59,005 bases of DNA from Planctomycetota bacterium (GTDB taxonomy: Bacteria; Planctomycetota; UBA1135; GCA-002686595), in NCBI GenBank assembly GCA_012959785.1, contig DUCM01000022.1, positions 1-59,005 on the forward strand. Reading direction: 5' to 3'. Below, in pieces: positions 44,886 through 53,490 of this stretch. Under the pieces are notes generated by a model. That model had not been told where the DNA came from and did no database searches. It saw only the letters and a list, made by a program, of their open reading frames with translations. Within the stretch, counting starts at the first letter, position 1. Each line of letters opens with the position of its first letter. The translations under genes and the position numbers were made by a program.

Positions 44886-46991
44886 ATGAAATTAACTCAC
44901 CAACGCGTTGAATGGTTACATGCTCTGGGAACCGTGACCCTGGGGCTGGTGGCGACTCTCATGGGCACGGCCAGCCTCCACTCTCACGGCGGTGGTTTCC
45001 CGACGCCGCCTCCGCCCACCTGGGGTGGACCTGGCGACACTGCGCCCCCTCCGCCCGGCTGGGGTGGACCTGGCGACACTGCGCCCCAGAGTCCTGGAAC
45101 TGGTGGAGGCTCCGGCGGTCCCGCAACCCCCGGGCCGGGAGGACCCTCAGCGCCAGGCCCTGCGAATCCAGGCGCGACGGCGCCCACTTCGCCCGGAGGC
45201 GCCCCGGCCGTCGACCTTTCCGACTGGAGTTGGTGGTGGAATTTCAACCGCGACCCCTACTTGGACCTGAAGCACCATGTGCTCAGCGCACAGGCCGTCA
45301 CCAGCGACGGGGGGTTCTACCTGGGCCAGGGCCAGAAGAGTACCCGGCAGAGTCTCGCGCCCGACGATGCGATGATCCAGTCGGTGATCGGACCGGCTCT
45401 ACAAGAAGCTGTCGAAGCAGGCTCCTGGCGAGTGCAAAGCGACGCCATGATGGCCATCGCCAAGCTCTATCCCGTCTTCGAGCCCAAGGACACCAGCCTC
45501 TTGGAGTTGATCAGCGCGCACCTCAACGCCGCCAACCAGAAACAAGCCGAGTCGGCCATCGTGGCCCTGGGCATCCTCGGTCACCCGCGGGCGGCACAGG
45601 TCTTGATGGGCATCGCACAGGACAGCGACGCGGGCCGCAAGTCGCTCGGACGCACCAGCGTCCCCAGTCGCACCCGGTCCCTCGCTGCCCTGTCCTTGGG
45701 CGTCTTGGGTCGCCAACTGGAGAGCGAATACCCGCGACTGCTTCTCGTGGCGGGCCTCCAGGGCCTGCTCAAGGAGCCCCGCGGCGCCTCGCCGGACCTG
45801 CATGTGGCGGCGTTGACCGCCCTGGGTATGACGGGCCTGCGGGAGGCCGGCGACACTGACATCGAGGGTGATGAGCAACCCGCTGACGCCCTCACCAGCC
45901 GCGGCGATCAGGCACGGTTCTTGTTTTCGATCCTGCGAGACGAGGAGCGCCATCAGTATGTGCGCGCGCATGTCTCCAGGGCCCTGGCGCTCCTCGGTCA
46001 GGGAGCTTCGGAAGAACTCCGCGATTCGATTCTGCAAGCCCTGCTCCACGAACTCGAGCGCCGCGGGCGTTCGCAGCGCCTGGTGAGCTACGGGGTTGTC
46101 GAGGCTCTGGGCATGCTGGCCGACTCCGACCCTGATGGCATCGACGCCGAGGTGCGCAAGGCCCTGCACGAGTCGGCACTGAAGGGCAATAACAATCAAC
46201 GTGGTATCTCGCTAGTGGCCCTGGCCCTGGTGTCGAGTCGCGCGGGTCAAGGCGCTGAACCCCTCGGCGCCCTGAGGAAGGAACGCAAGTACCTGCTGCA
46301 ACAACTCGCCACCGGCAAGAGTCGCCTGCGCCCCTGGGCGGCGCTCTCTCTGGGCTTGCAGCAGTTCCACGCCGCCCGCGCGGGTGCCGATGGATCCAGT
46401 CCGGCTCTCAAGGCTCTCCTGAATTCGAATGAGAAGGTTCGTTCGGCGGGAGACTCGGGAGCCTGGAGCATCGCGCTGGGACTGATGGGCGATCCGAGCG
46501 CGGAGGGTGCCCTGCTCAATCGCATGGAGAAATCTGGCGACGACAACGCCCGCGGCCATGCTGCGGTGGGACTGGGACTCTTGCGGTCGCACCAGTCAGC
46601 GGAAGCCCTGCAGGCGGTGGTAGAAGACTCGCGCTTCCGGCCGATCCCCCTGCGCAAGGCCGCGGTGGCCCTGGTGCTTCTGGGCGACAAGCGCATCGTC
46701 ACCCAACTCTTCACCATCATTTCCGAGGAGAAGACGGCCAGCGTGAAAACCAACTGCATCGCCGCCCTGGGACTTGTGGGCGACAGGCGCGCCGTGGAGC
46801 CTCTGGTGGCTCTGCTACAGGACCCCGAGCAACTTGACATGACCCGCAGCTTTGCGAGTATTGCTCTCGGCGTCACCTGCGAGACCGACCCCCTGCCCTG
46901 GACGGCACACATTTCCAACCATGTCAACTACTTCGCTATGATCGATTCCATCCTCTCGTCGGGAGGCACGGGGGTTCTGAACCTGCGCTGA
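44886..46991 (+). CDS. Secreted HEAT-repeat protein with Gly/Pro-rich linker
   Basis: The 701-residue protein has a signal-like N terminus (LHALGTVTLGLVATLMGTASLHS), then a Gly/Pro/Thr linker (about 36-115) that contains WGGPGDTAPPPPG repeats. A conserved-looking block follows (WWWNFNRDPYLDLKHHV), and about 500 residues of HEAT repeats (SAIVALGILGHPRAAQVLMGIA and similar, at about 35-residue spacing) reach the C terminus. HEAT solenoids bind partners. ATG at 44886 has GGAGG 14 nt upstream. The gene lies alone, 185 bp after the radical SAM gene; function unknown. Confidence 0.85.
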   Translation: MKLTHQRVEWLHALGTVTLGLVATLMGTASLHSHGGGFPTPPPPTWGGPGDTAPPPPGWGGPGDTAPQSPGTGGGSGGPATPGPGGPSAPGPANPGATAPTSPGGAPAVDLSDWSWWWNFNRDPYLDLKHHVLSAQAVTSDGGFYLGQGQKSTRQSLAPDDAMIQSVIGPALQEAVEAGSWRVQSDAMMAIAKLYPVFEPKDTSLLELISAHLNAANQKQAESAIVALGILGHPRAAQVLMGIAQDSDAGRKSLGRTSVPSRTRSLAALSLGVLGRQLESEYPRLLLVAGLQGLLKEPRGASPDLHVAALTALGMTGLREAGDTDIEGDEQPADALTSRGDQARFLFSILRDEERHQYVRAHVSRALALLGQGASEELRDSILQALLHELERRGRSQRLVSYGVVEALGMLADSDPDGIDAEVRKALHESALKGNNNQRGISLVALALVSSRAGQGAEPLGALRKERKYLLQQLATGKSRLRPWAALSLGLQQFHAARAGADGSSPALKALLNSNEKVRSAGDSGAWSIALGLMGDPSAEGALLNRMEKSGDDNARGHAAVGLGLLRSHQSAEALQAVVEDSRFRPIPLRKAAVALVLLGDKRIVTQLFTIISEEKTASVKTNCIAALGLVGDRRAVEPLVALLQDPEQLDMTRSFASIALGVTCETDPLPWTAHISNHVNYFAMIDSILSSGGTGVLNLR
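45022..45087. repeat. 39-bp tandem repeat coding for linker
   Basis: The 39-bp unit starting GGGGTGGACCTGGCGACACT at 45022 is repeated for 27 bp from 45061. It encodes the WGGPGDTAPPPPG linker repeat of the HEAT protein. The identical 27-bp core suggests recent duplication. Confidence 0.85.
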
Positions 46992-47403
46992 CCTGGAAAG
47001 GTGTTGACCTGGAAAGGCACAGGGCAGCAATCCTCTCGCAACTCGAGACGGGCCTGCGGCAAAGGCGCGCCATCGATGCAAACAGACAGGCCCAGTTCGA
47101 GGGGCTCCATCCAGGAGCCTACCAGGCGTTCCATGTCCTGCGCGGAGTGGAACATGACGGTGGCGAGGTTTGGCTCGGCCCAGGCGACAACTTGAGCTTG
47201 ACTCTACTCAAGGCTGAAAAAATCCGGAGCCTGCACTTGGCGGGCCAACAAGCCGCCAAGTAAGCCCCTCCCCTTCCAGGGGGGGCCTGTCTCAGAGTCA
47301 TTGCAGCCTGGCCCAGGGGCCTCCAGCGCAGCTTGGTGGACCCTTTGCTGGGCCGCCCAAGTCCGGGCTTGCAAAGGCAGCGCGCAGCCCACGCAATAGC
47401 TCC
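46992..47403. other. Intergenic region with a possible gene remnant
   Basis: No complete gene is supported. On the + strand a frame running to TAA at 47261-47263 and open back through 46988 encodes protein-like sequence (for example QLETGLRQRRAIDANRQ and HVLRGVEHDGGEVWLGPGDN). It has no ATG or credible start, so it may be a 5'-lost remnant or use a rare start. A CCCCT/AGGGG stem follows at about 47264-47287. Nothing else is recognised. Confidence 0.35.
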
Positions 47404-48075
47404 ATGACGACCGCTACTCAGCCGGGTCCCCCCACCACATTTTTCAATCGTGTTGTGCGCTTCTTCGTGCGCAACTTCATCCGCGGGCTCTTGTTCGTGG
47501 CACCGGTGGCGGCCACGATTGCGATTCTGGTCTATGTCTTCGATCTCATCGATGGCCTGCTCAAGCCCTCAGGGGAGGGGGTCTGGAAGGTGCCCTTCGT
47601 GGGCATCGAGATTGCGTCGGAGACCCTGGCTTTTCGCGGCGTGGGTTTTCTGCTGACGATCACCGGCATTCTGGTGATTGGCATGTTGACCTCCAATGTG
47701 CTCACCAAGTGGGCCCTGCGGCGCGTCGACCAGCTCTTCGGCCATGTGCCCGTGGTCAAGCTGATCTACTCGGCGATCAAGGACATGGTCGAGGCCTTTG
47801 TCAGCGAGGAGAAGAAATTTGACAAGCCGGTCCTGCTCGCCCTCTCGGCGACGCCCGAGGTGGAGGTCATCGGTTTCATCACCCGCGAGGACCTGGAAGA
47901 ATTCGGCCGACCGGGGAAAGTCGCGGTGTATGTGCCCCAGTCCTATAACTTCGCCGCCAACCTGATTCTGGTGCCCAGGTCCCGAGTCACCCCCATCGAC
48001 CTGCCCTCGGGCGATGTGATGGCCTTCGTCGTTTCCGGCGGCGTGTCCCAGGCGACCCAGACGAACCAGAATTGA
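47404..48075 (+). CDS. DUF502 family membrane protein
   Basis: The 223-residue protein has two transmembrane helices (GLLFVAPVAATIAILVYVFDLI and GFLLTITGILVIGMLTSNVL) and the DUF502 signature VPVVKLIYSAIKDMVEAF, ending in a beta-rich cytoplasmic domain with VYVPQSYNFAANLILVPRS. Members are widespread in Planctomycetes, cyanobacteria and plants (LCV-like), with no assigned role. It is convergent with the giant protein gene, with only 8 bp between the stops. Confidence 0.9.
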   Translation: MTTATQPGPPTTFFNRVVRFFVRNFIRGLLFVAPVAATIAILVYVFDLIDGLLKPSGEGVWKVPFVGIEIASETLAFRGVGFLLTITGILVIGMLTSNVLTKWALRRVDQLFGHVPVVKLIYSAIKDMVEAFVSEEKKFDKPVLLALSATPEVEVIGFITREDLEEFGRPGKVAVYVPQSYNFAANLILVPRSRVTPIDLPSGDVMAFVVSGGVSQATQTNQN

Positions 48076-48083
48076 GCGAGCCC

Positions 48084-51000
48084 TCAGCGCGGGACCGCGA
48101 GTCGCAAGTTGCGAAAGCGCACCTCGGTGGCGCCACCCGAATGCAACTGAAGAGCAAAGACCCCGCTGCGCGCCCCCTCGGGATCGGACAGGTCGAGACA
48201 CAGCTCGCCGTTGAGCCAAGTGCGAACACGCACGCCCTGCGCCTCGATTACATACTCGTTCCAATCGCCCGTGCGCACTGCGGCCTCGCGGGAGGTCAAG
48301 AGCCCGCGGCCGTGCTCCTCGTAGAGCTTGCCCCACCAACCCGGACCAATATCGGCTTGGTAGCCGGCGACACTGCCGCCTGGCAGGGCGCGGCTGCGGA
48401 ATTGGATCCCGCTGTTGCCTTTGTTCGACGCGAGGAGTACCTCGCATGAGAAGCGAAAGTCTCCCAGCTCGAAGTCGCTGACAAGAAAACTGTTGTGGTC
48501 GAGGCCCTCGCTTTGGCCCACGATTTCGCCCGACTCCACCCGCCAAACCGCCGCTTCTCCGCTCCAACCGGCCAGGGTCTTGCCGTCGAAGAAGTCCAGA
48601 CTGGGTGCATCTAGCTCGGGTATCTCGACCTGGCCCACCGAGCCCAGATAGGCCACCAAATCGCGCAACTCGCCGGGAGCGAGGGTCTCGATTTGACCCT
48701 CGGGCATGGCCGATATGTCGCTCAGGTAGCGTTCTTCAATTTCCTCTTGGCCCACGACCTGGATCTCGGTTTCCGATTGCAACACCAGACCCTCGGCGGT
48801 TTCGCTCTTGAGCACGCCGGTGAACAAGAGGCCATCAAAGGTGCGCACCACCGTTACCTGGTAGTCGCGGCCGATCACTGCATTGGGATCGACCATGTTG
48901 GTCAGAAGGTAGTCAAGATCCGCGCGGTTCGAGCCCGTCAGATCGGGAGCGAGGTCGCCGCCTTCTCCGAACAGGGCGTGACATTGGGCACAGGTGCGCT
49001 CGAACACGAGCCGACCCCGGGCGGGTCGTGTGCGGGCCGGATCGGCTCGGGTCAGTTGGCTCTTGAGTTCGCTGATGCGCGCGAGTTTGTCGGGCTTGGT
49101 TTCGCGCTCGATGCCGAACAAGGCCGCGAGACGCTGATCCAGATTCTCGTCGCTGTGGGCGCGCAGCTTGCGAATGACAAAGGCCGAGACTTCGGCAGGC
49201 GGTAAGCGCCCATCCTCGATGGCAGTCAGCAGCGCAGTCGCGTACTCCAGGCGGGCGCTCAAGGTGGCGCAGACTTCCAGGCGCTCGGCGATCTCGAGCT
49301 CGGGGTAGAGCGCGAGCAAGGCTTCGGGAACTCGCTCATCGCCGTGGCGGGCCAGGGCGCTGATGGCCAGGCTGCAGAACTGCGGCTGCTCCAGGGCGGC
49401 CAGGAAGACGCCGGCGAGCCCCTTCGCGGAACTCGCCGCCAGGACCTCGAGGGCGCGCAGGCGCCCGGCGATGGGCTGGGCCGGGTCCTTGGCCATGGCG
49501 ACCAGGCGTGGAATGGCTGCAGGATCTTGAAAGGCCGCGGCTATCCAAAGAGCGCGGTTGCGCCGGGACTCGTCCTCGGAGAGCGCCAATCGTTCGTAAG
49601 CCGCCGCCCAGGTGCTGGGCGGCTGTACGCCACGGCGCTCGGCAAGCGCCAGCGCGAAGCCGCCCAAAAGGACCTCGGTCCAGGCGTCATCCGCGGTGGC
49701 AAATTCCGCAGAGAGGAGTTCGCGGCCGGCGGGATCGGCGGCCAATTGGCGTGCAGCGAGACGCCGCGGCCGAGACAAGCGGCTCTCCCGGGCGAGTTCC
49801 AGCCCGCGCACGGGATCTGCCTCGAGCAAACTCGAGAGCCCGTACCAAAGCAGGTACGAAAGGTTCGGGTCGCACTCATCTTCTTCCCGGGCGAGCAGCG
49901 CGCGCGCGAGGTCGAAGGCGCCCTCGAACTCGACACCCAGGCGCTCGAGGGCCGAGGCCAGGTACAGTCGCACCCGAGGCGAAGGCGTGGTCCGCGCCAG
50001 AGAGACGCAGGCGGCGGAAAAACTCGCGGAAAGCACACCGTCCTCAGCGGCGAGTTGCACACTCCAGGCCGCAAGGTTTTCATCGTCGCTCCCGAGCAGC
50101 TCGATCAAGATGGCCTCGTCCAATCCAGCTGTACTGTGTATGGCCCACAGAGCGCGCAAAGAGAGACGCGCCGAGCCGTCACCGCGCACGAGGGCCATGA
50201 GCTTGTCCGCAAGCCCCGGCGTGGGTCGCTCTTGCAAGAGCCGCCGCGCGGTGCGCGCATGCCAGGAATTGTCGTGGTCGAGGAGAGCGAGGAGTTGATC
50301 CTCGTCAGCCTCTTCAAGGCTCGCCCGGGCGGGCGGCAAAGCCCCGTAACGCAGGCGGTACAGGCGCCCGTTGCTGCGGTCCCAAGCCTCTACATCGGTC
50401 AAATGGCAGGCTTCTGCATCCGACCAATCGATGAAGTACAACGCGCCATCCGGTCCGTTCTTGAGGGAGATACCCCGGAAGCAACGGTCGTTGGCGAGCA
50501 GGAGATCAGCGCCGTGGCGGCCCACAAAGCCCGATCCATCGCGCTCGAGAGTGTCGGTGTTGACGCGATTGCCGTGGATGTTGTTCATCACGATCCGGCC
50601 ACGGTACTCGGCCGGAAAGCGATCGCTGAATAGCAACAGGGCACCGCAGTGCGCGTGACCACCTCCAGCCAAGGATGACTTGTTGTTGCCGCCATGGGGA
50701 TCCGTGCCAAGCCAGTGCCGGTGGTCAGCGATGGTCTGAATATCCTCGTAGATGTGTTCGCCGAAGTGGCTGCCCGCCTGGCGCAAGTAGCGCCCGCCTT
50801 GCACCGTGTGAAAGAGGTGCGGAATGACGCAGGCGGTGATGAAGGCCTGGCCCTGTTCGTCAAAGTCGATGCCCCAAGGGTTGCTGGTGCCCCAGGCGAA
50901 GACCTCGAACTCGAAGCGGGTCGGGTGATAGCGCCAGATACCGGCATTGATAGGCACCCGTTCATCAGCGGCGCAACCCGCTGCCCCCACCAACGAGTGG

Positions 51001-53228
51001 GTGAACACGCCGTGGCACCCATAGAGCCAACCGTCCGGCCCCCAGGTGAATGCGTTCAGCGTCTCGTGGGTGTCGTCAATCCCCCAGCCGTCGAGTAACA
51101 CCTGGGGCTCGCCATCGAGGACCAAGTCGCCATCGTGGTCGGGAAGAAACAGAAGCTCCGGTGCGGCACCGACGAACACGCCTCCAAAGCCGACTTCCAA
51201 GCCGCTGACCAGATTCAAGCCCTCGGCAAAGACTCGGCGCGAATCAAACTCGCCGTCGCCCCTGGTGTCCTCGAAGACCACGATCCGGTCGAGGCCCTGG
51301 CCTTTTGGACGGCGCTCGGGGTAAGAATGTGCCTCGGCCACCCACAGGCGGCCCGCGGCGTCGATGGCCAGGGCAATGGGCTGATGCAGGTCAGGTTCGG
51401 CGGCGATCAAGTCGACCTCAAATCCAGGCGGCACGGTCATGGCCGCCGTCGCGGCCCGCGGGCCGAGGCCGTTGTGCAGGACGGCATCGAGAGTCAAGGC
51501 CAAGAGCTCATCGGGAATCTCGGGCCGCTCGTCATGGAACAGAAAGTCGTCGTAGTTGATGTGACCCCAGCCGCCGCTTGACCCATCCACGAGGCGCAAG
51601 AACGCGCGCCGCCCACGGTGGCTGCGCAGATCGACCAAGGCGACCTTCATGGGCTCGTAGTTCTCGCCCGAAGCGCGGAACAGAACTTCGCCATCCTCGG
51701 CCACGAGCTCCACGCGGGTGTCAAAACTCGAACCGCCGCCCACCAAGAAGCTGGCCCAGTCGGCAGTCAGGGAGAAAGTGACGCTCTCGAGGGTGCCGAG
51801 GGGGCCGTCCCCATCGAATTCATAGCCGCCCACCCAGCCGCGACCCACACAACGGCTGGATTCTCCCAGGCGCTCGAGGGTTGCATCAGCGAGCACCGGC
51901 TGGCGCAGAAAGGCCTGGCCCAAGACGGTCCAGTCGCGCAGATCACCCGCATCAAAGCCCAAGTTCAAGGCCCGGCCGGTCCCATCGCGGGCGGGTTCTC
52001 CACGGCGTGAGGCGCTGCGCGGAGGGGCTTCCGGGGTCGCGGCGCCACGAGTCTGCAAGAACACGAAGGTGCCCTGCTTGTTGCCCAGCAGCACATCAGA
52101 ATAGCCATCGCCGTTCACATCGCCGGCTACAACCTGGGTACCTACTCCAGAGTCGCCGTCGATTCGATGAGGCACAAAGCGCACGCCAGCGTCCCCGCGT
52201 TCGAGTCGAAACCAGTAGAGCACCGAGGGCCCCGCGGGTTTGGGATCGCCACCTGGACCGTGGGACCAATGGCGCTTGCCGGTGACAAGGTCGTCCAGCC
52301 CATCGCCGTCCATATCCACCAGCGCCAGGGCGTGGAGCGTGGAGAAGCGCAAGCCGACTGGGCTCTCGGCGGGCGTGGCACCCATCAAGGTGTGCTGCAC
52401 AAAGTCGATTGCCCCGCCCGAGCCTTCGACCTGTTCAAACCAGGCGAGCCCCCAACCGTGGGCATGCAGACTGCTGATCACATCGTTCTTGCCGTCACCG
52501 TCGATGTCGTAGACGAGCATCTGCGCACCGCCGATGGCTTGCGAAAAGGCGAAGGGATGCAGCTGCCAGAGGGCACCCGCTTGCGCGTCTTCGGGTTGCC
52601 TCCACCAGCCATTTTTCTCAATCAGGTCGGCGCGGCCATCGCCATCAATGTCGCCCACACCCAAACCGTGGGTAAAGCGTTGCTTGCCGACATCGGGGGT
52701 GATGGTGTGCTGGATCCAGGGCGCGCGCGGGTCGGCTGTGGGGGTCAGATAGCAGAAGGCTCCCTCCCCGTTGCAGACCAATTCGCGGCGAGAATCTCCC
52801 ACGAGGTCCACAAAGGCCGGCGACTCGTTGTCCACCCTGTCGTGCACGAGGTGCCGCTGCCAGAAGCCGCCACCAGCGCCGGGGTTCTCGAACCAAGCAG
52901 CCTCCTTGCCCGGAAAGCCCACGGCCAGGACATCGAGCCAGCCATCGCTATCGAAGTCGTGGGTCCAGTTGAAGAAGGAGTCAGAATAGCCGTGGGGATC
53001 GAAGACCTGGGGCTCGCTGAGCTCGATTCGCTCGGTGAAATCCGGTCCGAGGTAGATCAGGGCGCCCGAAACGATGTCCCCGTAGCCGTCGCGGTTGAAA
53101 TCGCCAAAGCTAGCCCCCTCGGCTCGAAACTCAGAGTCGAGCACGCGACGCTCAAAACCCAAAGCCGCCTGGGGCGTGCCAGCCTGGAGCGAGGCGGAGA
53201 GCAAAACGGGCATCAGGAGGCTCAGCAT
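48084..53228 (-). CDS. Giant secreted PVC-type protein: FG-GAP + dehydrogenase-like + HEAT + cytochrome c + DUF1080
   Basis: The 1,714-residue protein has a signal peptide (LSLLMPVLLSASLQAG). FG-GAP/VCBS repeats follow (DFNRDGYGDIV, DIDGDGRADLI and others, about 35-370). Next come a beta-sandwich region (about 410-570) and a PVC-type dehydrogenase propeller (about 590-1000: PGFEVDLIAAEP, LAIDAAGRLWVAE, FTWGPDGWLYG). A HEAT region (about 1030-1400) is followed by a Planctomycete/Verrucomicrobia-type haem domain with CAQCH near 1450. The chain ends with a DUF1080 domain (FFDGKTLAGWSG to the C terminus), a glycan-related fold. Likely a secreted carbohydrate-oxidising or -degrading enzyme. ATG at 53228 opens the signal peptide. 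Confidence 0.88.
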   Translation of the reverse strand: MLSLLMPVLLSASLQAGTPQAALGFERRVLDSEFRAEGASFGDFNRDGYGDIVSGALIYLGPDFTERIELSEPQVFDPHGYSDSFFNWTHDFDSDGWLDVLAVGFPGKEAAWFENPGAGGGFWQRHLVHDRVDNESPAFVDLVGDSRRELVCNGEGAFCYLTPTADPRAPWIQHTITPDVGKQRFTHGLGVGDIDGDGRADLIEKNGWWRQPEDAQAGALWQLHPFAFSQAIGGAQMLVYDIDGDGKNDVISSLHAHGWGLAWFEQVEGSGGAIDFVQHTLMGATPAESPVGLRFSTLHALALVDMDGDGLDDLVTGKRHWSHGPGGDPKPAGPSVLYWFRLERGDAGVRFVPHRIDGDSGVGTQVVAGDVNGDGYSDVLLGNKQGTFVFLQTRGAATPEAPPRSASRRGEPARDGTGRALNLGFDAGDLRDWTVLGQAFLRQPVLADATLERLGESSRCVGRGWVGGYEFDGDGPLGTLESVTFSLTADWASFLVGGGSSFDTRVELVAEDGEVLFRASGENYEPMKVALVDLRSHRGRRAFLRLVDGSSGGWGHINYDDFLFHDERPEIPDELLALTLDAVLHNGLGPRAATAAMTVPPGFEVDLIAAEPDLHQPIALAIDAAGRLWVAEAHSYPERRPKGQGLDRIVVFEDTRGDGEFDSRRVFAEGLNLVSGLEVGFGGVFVGAAPELLFLPDHDGDLVLDGEPQVLLDGWGIDDTHETLNAFTWGPDGWLYGCHGVFTHSLVGAAGCAADERVPINAGIWRYHPTRFEFEVFAWGTSNPWGIDFDEQGQAFITACVIPHLFHTVQGGRYLRQAGSHFGEHIYEDIQTIADHRHWLGTDPHGGNNKSSLAGGGHAHCGALLLFSDRFPAEYRGRIVMNNIHGNRVNTDTLERDGSGFVGRHGADLLLANDRCFRGISLKNGPDGALYFIDWSDAEACHLTDVEAWDRSNGRLYRLRYGALPPARASLEEADEDQLLALLDHDNSWHARTARRLLQERPTPGLADKLMALVRGDGSARLSLRALWAIHSTAGLDEAILIELLGSDDENLAAWSVQLAAEDGVLSASFSAACVSLARTTPSPRVRLYLASALERLGVEFEGAFDLARALLAREEDECDPNLSYLLWYGLSSLLEADPVRGLELARESRLSRPRRLAARQLAADPAGRELLSAEFATADDAWTEVLLGGFALALAERRGVQPPSTWAAAYERLALSEDESRRNRALWIAAAFQDPAAIPRLVAMAKDPAQPIAGRLRALEVLAASSAKGLAGVFLAALEQPQFCSLAISALARHGDERVPEALLALYPELEIAERLEVCATLSARLEYATALLTAIEDGRLPPAEVSAFVIRKLRAHSDENLDQRLAALFGIERETKPDKLARISELKSQLTRADPARTRPARGRLVFERTCAQCHALFGEGGDLAPDLTGSNRADLDYLLTNMVDPNAVIGRDYQVTVVRTFDGLLFTGVLKSETAEGLVLQSETEIQVVGQEEIEERYLSDISAMPEGQIETLAPGELRDLVAYLGSVGQVEIPELDAPSLDFFDGKTLAGWSGEAAVWRVESGEIVGQSEGLDHNSFLVSDFELGDFRFSCEVLLASNKGNSGIQFRSRALPGGSVAGYQADIGPGWWGKLYEEHGRGLLTSREAAVRTGDWNEYVIEAQGVRVRTWLNGELCLDLSDPEGARSGVFALQLHSGGATEVRFRNLRLAVPR

Positions 53229-53490
53229 GGCTCTGTTGTACCTCGCTCGGCGGGAGTTTGGTCTGTTGATCACGGACTCGCTGCTCGTGGACCTTCCTGC
53301 TCCTTCGGCCTCTTCCCGAGCAGAACGGCGAGAATCACGCCTCCCTGGCGCACCTTCGTGCGGATACGGGTTAGACTGTGCGGCTTCGAGTACGGCTCGA
53401 AAGTGGTCCGATCCGAAAGCGAACCCGCTCGTGCGCGACCCCTCCTACAACTGTCCGACGACTGCGCTAGAAGACTGCGCCCTCATTCCT

